Assembly (NCBI GenBank): GCA_963741565.1
Contig: CAVUIK010000010.1
Location: 372,001 to 436,000, forward strand
Reading direction: 5' to 3'
Source: Ga0077555 sp963741565
GTDB taxonomy: Bacteria; Pseudomonadota; Alphaproteobacteria; Rhizobiales; Hyphomicrobiaceae
Length of the DNA stretch: 64,000 bases
Below are positions 42,191 through 50,595 of this stretch, in pieces; position 1 is the first letter of the stretch; each line of letters begins with the position of its first letter. A program made the position numbers and the translations under genes. Under the pieces are notes generated by a model. That model was not told the origin of the DNA and did not search any database. It saw nothing but the letters and a program-made list of their open reading frames with translations.

Positions 42191-43006
42191 TCAAATGATG
42201 GCGTGCCGCACCTTGGCGGAGACCCATTCGCTGAGCACGACGGTCGCGAGGATGAGCAGCAGGATCATCGACACCTTGGTCCAGGCGAGCTGGTTGATGG
42301 CGGCGTTGAGCTGCAGACCGATGCCTCCCGCGCCAACGAGGCCGAGCACCGTCGACTCGCGGATGTTGATGTCCCACCGGAAGACCGAGATCCCGGCAAA
42401 GGCGGGTAGCACCTGCGGCACCACGCCATAAGCGCTGATTTGCGCTTTCGAGGCGCCGGTCGCGCGGATCGCCTCGACCTGCGCCTCGTCGATCTCCTCG
42501 ATGGCCTCGTAGAGCAGCTTCGCGCAGAAGCCGACCGAGCGGATCGCCAGCGACAGGATGCCGGCAAATACGCCGGGCCCCACGATCGCGACCAGCATCA
42601 GCGCCCAGATCAGCGAGTTGATCGAGCGCGAGGCGACGATGAGGAACAGCGCGACCGGGCGCACGAAACGCGCGCTCGGCGTCGTATTGCGGGCGGCGCA
42701 GTAGGCGATCGGGATGGCGAGCACCAGCGACAGCAGCGTGCCGAGCGTGGCGATGTTGAGCGAATCCCACATCGGCTGCCACAGGGCGTGGGTGTAAGAC
42801 CAGGCCGGCGGTACCATGCGGCTGGCGAGATCGCCGGCCTGGGTGGGCGAATCGGCGACGAACTCCCACATCGTCCGATTCGAGATGAGCTGGAAGCAGA
42901 CGACGAAAATGACGGCGCCAGCGAACCAGGCGGCCCAGGCCGCGAGATCGCCGCCCGTCGTCCGGCGCTGCCAGAGCTTTGTCGGGCCGTCCGTGCGCAC
43001 GGCCAT
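42191..43006 (-). CDS. phnE: Phosphonate-type ABC transporter permease (second PhnE)
   Basis: A 271-residue permease with about six membrane helices and the EAA-type cytoplasmic loop EEIDEAQVEAIRATGASKAQ (about 165-184). It is paralogous to the upstream phnE. Its ATG at 43006 shares one base with the phnE1 stop (TGATG), so the two are translationally coupled; starts further upstream would overlap that gene. The pair of permeases is common in PhnCDE-E phosphonate or phosphite uptake systems. Phosphonate specificity is inferred from the family. Confidence 0.92.
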   Translation of the reverse strand: MAVRTDGPTKLWQRRTTGGDLAAWAAWFAGAVIFVVCFQLISNRTMWEFVADSPTQAGDLASRMVPPAWSYTHALWQPMWDSLNIATLGTLLSLVLAIPIAYCAARNTTPSARFVRPVALFLIVASRSINSLIWALMLVAIVGPGVFAGILSLAIRSVGFCAKLLYEAIEEIDEAQVEAIRATGASKAQISAYGVVPQVLPAFAGISVFRWDINIRESTVLGLVGAGGIGLQLNAAINQLAWTKVSMILLLILATVVLSEWVSAKVRHAII

Positions 43007-43818
43007 CACTGCACCCATCGCCGCAGATAGCCGGAGCTGTATTCGACGCACATCACGATCGCGATGATAACGATCAGAATGGCGGCGGCCGAGTCGAACT
43101 CATACCGCTCGAAGGCGGTGTTGAGAGTCGCGCCGATGCCGCCGCCGCCGACGATGCCGACCACCGCGGATTCGCGAAAATTGATGTCGAGACGATAGAG
43201 CCCGAGCCCGATCATGCGCGGCATCACCTGCGGCTGGATGCCCCAGTTGAGCCATTGCAGCCAGCTGGCGCCGGTTGCACGGATCGCCTCGGACTGCGCC
43301 GGGTCCATCGATTCGATCTCCTCGGCCATCAGCTTGCCGTAGAAGCCGATCGTGGCGAAGGCGATGGTGACGAAGCCGGCAAACGGACCGAAGCCGAACA
43401 GCTTGACGAAGAAGATCGCGAGGATCACCTCCTGGAAGCTGCGCGAGACGGCGAGCAGCGAACGGCAAGCGAGGTAGACGGGCGCCGGCGCCAGGTTGCG
43501 GGCGGCGCCGACGCCGACCACAATCGAAAGCAGGATGCCGATGACGGTCGCCGCGACCGTCATCCAGATGCTCTCGAGCAAGCCTTCGGCGATGTCGGTC
43601 CAGCGCGACGTGAAATCGGGCGGGAAGAACGCCATCAGGAACTGCTTGCCGCGCGGCAGCCCGTCCCACACGCGGGCCCAGTTGATCTCCAGCGTGCCGA
43701 GCGCCAGCGACAGGTAGATCGCGGCGGCCAGCCACAGCAGCCAGCGCAGCCAGGCGCGCTTGATGAATGGCGGCTTCGACCAGCGCCGAGGTATGGTGGC
43801 TGCCGCTGCCGCGGTCAT
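43006..43818 (-). CDS. phnE: Phosphonate-type ABC transporter permease (first PhnE)
   Basis: A 270-residue permease of the PhnE family with about six hydrophobic segments and the loop EEIESMDPAQSEAIRATGAS that contacts the ATPase. It overlaps phnC by 4 bp and is followed by the second phnE with one shared base, giving a tight phnC-phnE-phnE arrangement. Motif DINFRESAVVGIVGGGGIG near the C-terminus is typical. The N-terminal 25 residues are basic. Confidence 0.93.
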   Translation of the reverse strand: MTAAAAATIPRRWSKPPFIKRAWLRWLLWLAAAIYLSLALGTLEINWARVWDGLPRGKQFLMAFFPPDFTSRWTDIAEGLLESIWMTVAATVIGILLSIVVGVGAARNLAPAPVYLACRSLLAVSRSFQEVILAIFFVKLFGFGPFAGFVTIAFATIGFYGKLMAEEIESMDPAQSEAIRATGASWLQWLNWGIQPQVMPRMIGLGLYRLDINFRESAVVGIVGGGGIGATLNTAFERYEFDSAAAILIVIIAIVMCVEYSSGYLRRWVQ

Positions 43819-44648
43819 AGGCGGGCCTCAAGTTGTGCGGGGACAGCTGCAATCTTGTCGACAGCGTCCTCGGTGTCCTCATCCACCTTTCGGATGGATT
43901 GGGTCCAATCCTCCTCGCCGTAGATGCGGGTCAACACGTCCGCGGTCAGCCGATCCGGCGGACCATCGTAGACGATCGCACCCTGCTTCAACCCGACGAT
44001 GCGCTCGGCGAACATCTGGGCCAGCATCACGTCGTGGATATTGATGATCGCGGATAGGCGGCGCTCGGCGCACAGCTCGCGGATCAGCCGCATGATCTGG
44101 CGCGACGTTTTCGGGTCGAGCGAGGCGGTCGGCTCGTCGATCAGCAGCAACTCGGGGTTCTGGATCAGGGCCCGGCAGATGCCGACCCGCTGGCGCTGGC
44201 CGCCCGACAATTCGTCAGCGCGCTTGTCCACCATATGGTCGAGACCGACCCGCGCGAGCAGGCGAAAGGCTTCGTCGATGTCGCTCTGCGGGAACTTGCG
44301 GAACCAGCTCCGCCAGAAGCCGACGTACCCGAGCCGGCCCGACAGCACGTTCTCCATCACCGACAGGCGCTCGACGAGGGCATACTCCTGGAAGATCATG
44401 CCCATGCGCCGCCGCGCCTTGCGCAGCGCGCCTGCCGACTGCCCCGTGATCTCCTCGCCGTTCAGGCGGACGCTGCCCGACGTCGGCTCGACGAGGCGGT
44501 TGACGCAGCGGATCAGCGTGGATTTTCCCGCCCCCGACGGGCCGATCAGCGCCATCACCTGGCCGTCCGGTACGTCGAGATCGATCTCGGTCAGCGCGAG
44601 ATCGCCGGTGCGGTATCGCTTCGAGAGCTTGGAGATTTGAAGCATCAA
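43815..44648 (-). CDS. phnC: Phosphonate-type ABC transporter ATP-binding protein
   Basis: A 277-residue ABC ATPase. Walker A is IGPSGAGKST (about 36-45), signature LSGGQRQRVGICRAL (about 146-160), Walker B LLIDEPTASLDPK. It has the long C-terminal tail seen in PhnC. The ATG at 44648 follows phnD by 34 bp. It energises uptake of phosphonate-like anions with the two PhnE permeases. No C-P lyase or phosphonatase genes are nearby. Confidence 0.94.
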   Translation of the reverse strand: MMLQISKLSKRYRTGDLALTEIDLDVPDGQVMALIGPSGAGKSTLIRCVNRLVEPTSGSVRLNGEEITGQSAGALRKARRRMGMIFQEYALVERLSVMENVLSGRLGYVGFWRSWFRKFPQSDIDEAFRLLARVGLDHMVDKRADELSGGQRQRVGICRALIQNPELLLIDEPTASLDPKTSRQIMRLIRELCAERRLSAIINIHDVMLAQMFAERIVGLKQGAIVYDGPPDRLTADVLTRIYGEEDWTQSIRKVDEDTEDAVDKIAAVPAQLEARL

Positions 44649-44682
44649 GACCCTTGCGGACGGGCGTTATGGGCCGGCACGC

Positions 44683-45657
44683 TCATTTGCAAGCGTACGT
44701 CACGCCACTGGCGGCGTCGATCTTGCGGATCAGATCCCAATCCTTTTTGTAGGAGATCGGGATGAATTTGTCCTCCTTCTTGAACTCATTCTTCAGCTCG
44801 GATCCGGCCCAAGGGAATGTAAAGAACGCCTCCTTGATTTTCGCCACGAGGTCCGGGTCGAGATTGTGGGCGTGCCCATAACCGGTCGTCGGGAAGGTTC
44901 CCGATTTGTAGATCGACCGGATTTTCGACGCGTCGACCGCCTTGCGCTCAACCATGCGGACCATCACCGAATTGGCGATGGCACCGGCGTCGTAGTCCTT
45001 GTTGGCGACGCCGAGGATCGAGTTGTCGTGTTTGCCGGAGAACACCGGCTCGTAGTCCTTTTTTTCCTCGAGATTGAATTCAGCCTTGAGCAGGGCGGCC
45101 GGCGCCTTGTAGCCCGAGTTCGAGGACGGCGACGTGAAGGCGATCTTCTTGCTCTTGAGGTCGGCGAGTGTCTTAGCCGGGCTATCTGCCGGGACGATCA
45201 CTTCCATCTCGTAGCCGAACGAGCCGTCGGCGGCCGCCATCATCGCGAACGGAACGAAACCAGCGCAGTTGACCGCGATCGGGTTGCCGCCGGTGTTGAC
45301 GCCGGCAATGTGCAGGCGGCCCGAGCGCATCGCCTCGAGCTGGGCCGCGTTCGACTGGACGGGGAAGAACACGATCTTCTTGGCGGTCGCCTTCTCCAGG
45401 TGACGCAGGAAGCCTTCCCAGACTTTGCCGTAGACGGCCGGATCCTCGACCGGCGTATAGGAGAAAATCAGCGACGACGGATTGGAGAGCTTCGCTTTGT
45501 CGGTCGGCGCATCCGCGACCAGATCGCCGTCGCGGTCGCAGTAGGCCTTGTCGAGGGCGCCGCGCGGGCAATCCTGCGCTTGCGCCACGAGCGCTGGCAT
45601 TGCCAGCAGCAATGCTGCGGCGAGCCCGCCCCGCATCGATCGATTGATGACACCCAT
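44683..45657 (-). CDS. phnD: Phosphate/phosphonate ABC transporter substrate-binding protein
   Basis: A 324-residue periplasmic binding protein with a signal peptide (about 1-28, ALVAQAQ). The N-terminal mature part contains a DCPRGALDKAYCDRDGDLV block with two Cys, then FSYTPVEDPAVYGKVW, the PhnD-type start. The pocket loop SPSSNSGYKAP (about 170) is a Ser-rich anion-binding loop. I chose ATG 45657, which has GGAGGG upstream; an ATG 15 bp earlier lacks this. First gene of a phnD-phnC-phnE-phnE operon and divergent from prpD. Confidence 0.92.
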   Translation of the reverse strand: MGVINRSMRGGLAAALLLAMPALVAQAQDCPRGALDKAYCDRDGDLVADAPTDKAKLSNPSSLIFSYTPVEDPAVYGKVWEGFLRHLEKATAKKIVFFPVQSNAAQLEAMRSGRLHIAGVNTGGNPIAVNCAGFVPFAMMAAADGSFGYEMEVIVPADSPAKTLADLKSKKIAFTSPSSNSGYKAPAALLKAEFNLEEKKDYEPVFSGKHDNSILGVANKDYDAGAIANSVMVRMVERKAVDASKIRSIYKSGTFPTTGYGHAHNLDPDLVAKIKEAFFTFPWAGSELKNEFKKEDKFIPISYKKDWDLIRKIDAASGVTYACK

Positions 45658-45800
45658 CGCACGTCCCTCCATCTGTCGCGTTGTGCGTTACCATACCGGG
45701 GCTCGACTGCCATGCAAGTGGACGCTATCCGGGAGATCCTGCAGACAGACGGGCCACAGTCGTGGCATGTAGGGTGCGTGCAACAGGAGGATGACAGAGC

Positions 45801-47159
45801 ATGCCCAGTGGATCGGCGCTTGACAGCGCCAGCGGTCAGCTCGGCCGTTTTGTCGCCGGCTGCCGGTTCGAGGATCTGCCGGCCAACGTGCGCCAGGAGA
45901 CCAAGCGCTCGATCCTCAATTTCCTGGGCGGCGCCTTGGGCGTCGCGCACGATCCCGCGATCGAGATGGCCGCGAAGGTTCTCGCGCCGTTGTCGGGGCT
46001 GGCAACCGCGACCGTTATCGGACGGCGCGAGCGGATGGACGCATTGAGTGCGTCGTTTCTCAATGCCATCTCGTCCAACCTGCTCGACTACGACGACACC
46101 CATCTCGCGACGGTCATTCATCCGGCGGCACCGGTCGCGCCGCCCGTGCTGGCGCTCGCCGAGCAGCGCGGCTTCACCGGGGCCGACGTGATGCTGGCGT
46201 TTGCACTCGGCGGCGAGGTCGAGTGCCGGATCGGCAATGCCGTGTCGCCCGGGCACTATGCGCGGGGCTGGCACATCACATCGACCTGTGGCGTGTTCGG
46301 TGCAGCGGCGGCAGCGGCCCGCCTGCTCGGTTTGCCGGCGGCGCAAACCGGCCACGCGCTCGGAATTGCGGCGAGCCAGTCGGCGGGGTTGGTCGAGAAC
46401 TTGCCGAGCGCGGCGAAGAATGTCGGCGTCGGCAACGCGGCGCGCAATGGCCTGTTCGCGGCGCTGCTGGCCGAGGCCGGCTACGAGGCGGCGCCGGCGG
46501 CTATCGAGGGGCCGCTCGGCTGGGCGCGCGCGGCCGGCGACACACCGAAGCTTGACGAGATTGCAGGCGAACTCGGTCAGCGTTGGGAGATCGCAAAGAA
46601 CACCTACAAGCCCTATCCGGCGGGCATCGTATTCCACTCCGTGATCGACGCCAGCCTGGAGCTGCGCGCGAAATATGGGCTGTCCGGGGACCAGATCCGC
46701 GATGTGGTCGTGCGCGGTAGCTCGCTGCTGCTCGCGCGCGGCGATCGCGTGGTGCGCAACGAGCGCGATGCCCGTGTCAGCATTCATCACAGCGTCGCAA
46801 CCGCCATGTTGTGGAATGCAGCGGGTGTTGCCGAGTTTGCCGAGCCCAAGGCGATGAGCGCCGAGGCAGTCGCCTTCCGGCAGAAGGTTCGCGCGCTGGG
46901 GGACGACACCATGCCCGTCGGCGCGGCCGAGGTATTCGTCACAACGACGGGGGGCGCCGAACATCGCGCGACGGTCGTGCACCCCCGCGGCAGCTTCGAG
47001 AAGCCGCTGAGCGACAAGGATATCGAGGCCAAGGTGCGCGATCTTGCGGCCATGGCGCCGTTCCGCTGCGACATCGGCCGGGTGATCGACGATATCTGGA
47101 ACCTCGACCGGCTCGCCTCGGTCAGCGGCACCCTGCGAGCCCTCGCCCGCCCCGCCTGA
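45801..47159 (+). CDS. MmgE/PrpD family protein
   Basis: A 452-residue protein of the 2-methylcitrate dehydratase-like MmgE/PrpD superfamily. Visible blocks are LLDYDDTHLATVIHPAAPV, the family's DDxH active-site region (about 93-111), NLPSAAKNVGVGNAARNG (about 206) and YKPYPAGIVFHSVIDA (about 268). Ribosome site AGGAGG precedes ATG 45801. Many members act on hydroxy-dicarboxylates or unknown substrates, so the reaction is not fixed. It shares a 143-bp divergent promoter region with phnD. Confidence 0.9.
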   Translation: MPSGSALDSASGQLGRFVAGCRFEDLPANVRQETKRSILNFLGGALGVAHDPAIEMAAKVLAPLSGLATATVIGRRERMDALSASFLNAISSNLLDYDDTHLATVIHPAAPVAPPVLALAEQRGFTGADVMLAFALGGEVECRIGNAVSPGHYARGWHITSTCGVFGAAAAAARLLGLPAAQTGHALGIAASQSAGLVENLPSAAKNVGVGNAARNGLFAALLAEAGYEAAPAAIEGPLGWARAAGDTPKLDEIAGELGQRWEIAKNTYKPYPAGIVFHSVIDASLELRAKYGLSGDQIRDVVVRGSSLLLARGDRVVRNERDARVSIHHSVATAMLWNAAGVAEFAEPKAMSAEAVAFRQKVRALGDDTMPVGAAEVFVTTTGGAEHRATVVHPRGSFEKPLSDKDIEAKVRDLAAMAPFRCDIGRVIDDIWNLDRLASVSGTLRALARPA

Positions 47160-47249
47160 TGTTTAGGTCTGTCTGCCGATAGCGACGATCGGCGTCCCGT
47201 CGCTACCAGCACCCATTGCGCAGGCCAGGGCGATGGGCGACAACTTTGC

Positions 47250-49568
47250 GTGACATCCCGACCGGCCCATGACCTGGAGCGCGTCTTGCATCCGACCACC
47301 CACCGCGTTGAGGACGAGCGCCTGATCACCGGGCGCGGAACATTCACCGACGATATCGAGGTACCGGGCGCGTTGTGGGCAGCCTTCGCGCGATCGCCGC
47401 ACGCGCATGCCGAGATCGTCTCCATCGATGCCGCCGCCGCCGAAGCGGTGCCGGGCGCCAGGCTGGTGATGACCGGCGCGGATTGGACCGCAGCCGGCCT
47501 CAAGACAATCCCGGTCACGCCGCGCCTCACCGATGACGCCGGTCAAGGACCGCGGAAGGCACCGTGGCCGGTTCTCGCCAACGAGCGCGTGCGTCATGTC
47601 GGGGAATGCGTTGCGCTTTGCGTCGCCGAAACCAAGGCCGCCGCCGAAGCGATGGCCGAGGCTGTGACGATCGACTATCGCCCGCTTGCCGCCGTGGTGG
47701 ATGTCCGCGACGCGCGGGCGGACGGCGCGCCGCAGCTCTGGCCGTCGGCGCCGGGCAATGTGGTGTTTCGCTGGGGTCTTGGCGATCAGGCCGCGGTCGA
47801 GGCCGCGTTCCAGCGCGCCGCCCACGTGGTTGCGGTCGAGCGGATCAGCCAGCGGGTGATCGTGTGCCCGATGGAGCCGCGCGCTGGCATCGCCACCTAT
47901 GATGCCGCCGCAAAATCGTTCGCTCTCGAGGTCGGCAACCAGGGCATGGTGATCCTGCGCGACCACTGCGCCGAGATCCTGGGTGTCGACAAGCACAGTA
48001 TCGCCGTCACATCGCGCGACGTCGGCGGCGGGTTCGGCATCAAAAATGGCGCCTATCCCGAGTATCCTGCCATCATGCACGCCGCGCGCACGCTCGGCCG
48101 GCCGGTGCGCTGGAACGCCACTCGCAGCGAGGCGTTTCTCACTGACGCCCATGCGCGCGATTCCATCATGCGCGGACGCATGGCGCTCGACACGAACGGC
48201 CGCATTCTCGCGATCGAGGCGCTGGCCGACGCTGCGATGGGCGCCTATATGCATCCGGTCGGCTACTTCATCGCCTGCGCCAACTTTGCGCGCTGCATTG
48301 CGGGGCCTTATCGCGTGCCGGTGCTGCGCTCCGAGACGACCTGCGTGATGACCAACACGATGTCGACGGCGCCTTACCGGGGGGCCGGACGGCCCGAGGC
48401 CGCGTATCTGACCGAGAGCCTGATGGAGGCGGCCGCCGCCAAGCTCGGTCTCGACCCAGTGGAGATCCGGAGGCGCAACCTGCTCGTGCCCGCCGATCTG
48501 CCGCACAAGACGGCGGTTGGCACCACCTATGATTCCGGTGACTTCCCGCGCCTCCTCGATACGGCACTCGCCACCATCGATTGGGCCGGCGCGCCCGAAC
48601 GTAAGCGCCAGGCTTCGGCGAAAGGGTTGCTGCGCGGCGTCGGCATCGGGCTGTTCGTCGAGATCTCCGGCGGCGTGCCCAACGAGCGCGCGCAGATGCG
48701 GTTGCTGGACGATGGACGCATCCACGTGCGCACCGTGCTCGGCGCCACTGGTCAAGGTCATGAAACCGTGTTCGCCATCATGGTCGCCGAGCAACTTGGC
48801 ATCGCGCCAGATCGGATCGTGATAGGTCAGGGCGACAGCCGCGGCTTCGAGGATGGCGGCGGTAGCTCGGCCTCGCGCTCGACGACGATGGGCGGCCTCG
48901 CCATGCGCGGCGCGGCCATCAAGCTGGTCGAGGAGGCCAGTGCGCGGGCTGCCGAGCGGTTCCAGGTGGCGCCGGATCTTGTCGTCTACCAGGGCGGGCG
49001 CTTCACGGTGCCGGGCACCAACAACGCGATGGGCTTCGAGGATCTGGCTGCCGATCGCACGAAGCCGCTGCTCTTCACGAACGTGCGCATCGAGGCCGAG
49101 CCGACGTTCCCGAATGGCTGCCACATCGCCGAGGTCGAGATTGACCCCGAAACCGGTGCGATCACGATCGCCGGCTATGTGGCGATCGATGATTGTGGCC
49201 GGGTCATCCATCATGAGCTGGCCGAGGGACAGGTGCACGGCAGTCTCGCCCAGGGCATCGGCCAAGCGTTGCTGGAGCATGGGCACTATGACCCGGAGAC
49301 GGGACAGCTCATTGCTGGCTCGTTCATGGACTACACGTTGCCGCGCGCCGCCGATTTGCCGCGGTTCACGTCGGTGTTGCAGCCCTCGCCCGCGAAATCG
49401 AACCCGCTCGGCGTCAAAGGTCTCGGTGAAGGCGGCACCGTTGGCGCGCTGCCCGCACTGTCGAATGCGATCCTCGACGCCCTGCGCCCGCTCGGCGTCC
49501 GCGACATCACGTTCCCCGCGACGCCCCACCGCATCTGGCGCGCAATCGAAGATGCGCGTGGCGTTTAG
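47250..49568 (+). CDS. Xanthine-dehydrogenase-family molybdopterin-binding subunit
   Basis: A 772-residue large subunit of a molybdenum hydroxylase (CoxL/XdhB/QorL type). Landmarks are TGRGTFTDDIEVPGALW (about 20-36), VGGGFGIKNG (about 257), PYRGAGRPEAAYL (about 375), GQGHETVFAI (about 505) and the C-terminal GLGEGGTVGALP with the catalytic Glu near 728. The GTG at 47250 gives a normal N-terminus. The small FeS and FAD subunits are absent in the window, so partners must be encoded elsewhere or the protein acts with unlinked subunits. Substrate (heterocycle, aldehyde or CO-like) unknown. Confidence 0.93.
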   Translation: MTSRPAHDLERVLHPTTHRVEDERLITGRGTFTDDIEVPGALWAAFARSPHAHAEIVSIDAAAAEAVPGARLVMTGADWTAAGLKTIPVTPRLTDDAGQGPRKAPWPVLANERVRHVGECVALCVAETKAAAEAMAEAVTIDYRPLAAVVDVRDARADGAPQLWPSAPGNVVFRWGLGDQAAVEAAFQRAAHVVAVERISQRVIVCPMEPRAGIATYDAAAKSFALEVGNQGMVILRDHCAEILGVDKHSIAVTSRDVGGGFGIKNGAYPEYPAIMHAARTLGRPVRWNATRSEAFLTDAHARDSIMRGRMALDTNGRILAIEALADAAMGAYMHPVGYFIACANFARCIAGPYRVPVLRSETTCVMTNTMSTAPYRGAGRPEAAYLTESLMEAAAAKLGLDPVEIRRRNLLVPADLPHKTAVGTTYDSGDFPRLLDTALATIDWAGAPERKRQASAKGLLRGVGIGLFVEISGGVPNERAQMRLLDDGRIHVRTVLGATGQGHETVFAIMVAEQLGIAPDRIVIGQGDSRGFEDGGGSSASRSTTMGGLAMRGAAIKLVEEASARAAERFQVAPDLVVYQGGRFTVPGTNNAMGFEDLAADRTKPLLFTNVRIEAEPTFPNGCHIAEVEIDPETGAITIAGYVAIDDCGRVIHHELAEGQVHGSLAQGIGQALLEHGHYDPETGQLIAGSFMDYTLPRAADLPRFTSVLQPSPAKSNPLGVKGLGEGGTVGALPALSNAILDALRPLGVRDITFPATPHRIWRAIEDARGV

Positions 49569-49640
49569 TTCAATCGGGTCAGATCATGAATGCACCGCGA
49601 CTTCGCTTGTTCATGGGAGTATTGCTCAATGGAGACGTCG

Positions 49641-50528
49641 ATGACCGACATACTCAAGACCCAGGCCGTGCAGACTCTGCTGGACCGTGCCAGTGGCGTA
49701 TTGGAGGGCAGCGGCAATCCTCGCCTCAAGGCGATCACGCGCGACCTGCTCCAGGCCTTGATGGGCGTGATCGAGAAGCACGACATCAGCGAGAGCGAGT
49801 TCTGGGACGCGGTCAAATATCTTGGCGACGGTGCCGGTGAATTCGGACTGATCGTTCCGGGTCTGGGGCTCGAGCATTTTCTCGATCTGCACATGGATGC
49901 GAAGGATGCCGCGGCTGGCCGCACCGGGGGCACGCCGCGCACGATCGAAGGACCGCTCTATGTCGCAGGCGCGCCCGTCGCCACAGGCGACGTTAACCTG
50001 TCGCAAGATGCCGACAATACCGATACGCTCAGCATGACGGGCGTGGTCCGCGGACCGAACGGCGAACTGGTGCAGAACGCTACGCTGCATGTCTGGCACG
50101 CTAATTCGAAAGGCTTCTACTCGCATTTCGATCCGACAGGTGCGCAGACGCCATTCAACAATCGCCGGCGCATCAAGCTCGGCAGCGATGGCCGTTACAC
50201 ATTCCACTCCAAGATGCCGCGTGGCTATAGTTGCCCGCCAGGCGGGGCAACGGCCGGCCTGATGGCAATGCTCGGGCGCCATGGCGACCGGCCCGCGCAT
50301 GTCCACTTCTTCGTCGAAGCGCCGGGATATCGTTCGCTGACCACCCAGATCAATTTCGGCGACGATCCGCTGGCCAAGAACGACTTTGCCTTCGGGTCGC
50401 GCGAAGGCCTGCTGCCTGTCCCCAATCGGCAAGGCGATCGGGCGCATGTGGCGTTCGACTTCGTTCTGCAAAAAGCGCTTTCGGCTGGGGATGAGACATT
50501 CTCGTCGCGCGCCCGCCTGATTGCGTGA
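49641..50528 (+). CDS. Intradiol ring-cleavage dioxygenase (catechol 1,2-dioxygenase-like)
   Basis: A 295-residue Fe(III) dioxygenase that opens catecholic rings between the hydroxyls. An N-terminal dimer domain (about 1-95) precedes the catalytic beta-sandwich. Iron ligands are visible: Tyr in EGPLYVAGAP (about 111), Tyr in MPRGYSCPP (about 197), and the two His in RPAHVHFF (about 217-224). I chose ATG 49641, with GGAG 6 bp upstream, over ATG 49629. It lies between the molybdenum hydroxylase and hyuA. Catechol, hydroxyquinol or chlorocatechol specificity is not distinguishable here. Confidence 0.9.
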   Translation: MTDILKTQAVQTLLDRASGVLEGSGNPRLKAITRDLLQALMGVIEKHDISESEFWDAVKYLGDGAGEFGLIVPGLGLEHFLDLHMDAKDAAAGRTGGTPRTIEGPLYVAGAPVATGDVNLSQDADNTDTLSMTGVVRGPNGELVQNATLHVWHANSKGFYSHFDPTGAQTPFNNRRRIKLGSDGRYTFHSKMPRGYSCPPGGATAGLMAMLGRHGDRPAHVHFFVEAPGYRSLTTQINFGDDPLAKNDFAFGSREGLLPVPNRQGDRAHVAFDFVLQKALSAGDETFSSRARLIA

Positions 50529-50595
50529 AGCAGCCGGCGTGCCGTCAAGCGAGATGGTCTCTCCGCGAACAGGTCGGCAGAATAGGTAGCGTTGC

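Noticed and set aside
47163..49529. A 788-codon antisense frame opposite the molybdenum hydroxylase subunit
   Set aside because: It mirrors the entire coding frame of a clear family member and its composition (Arg/His/Gly/Ala) is that of antisense GC-rich DNA.
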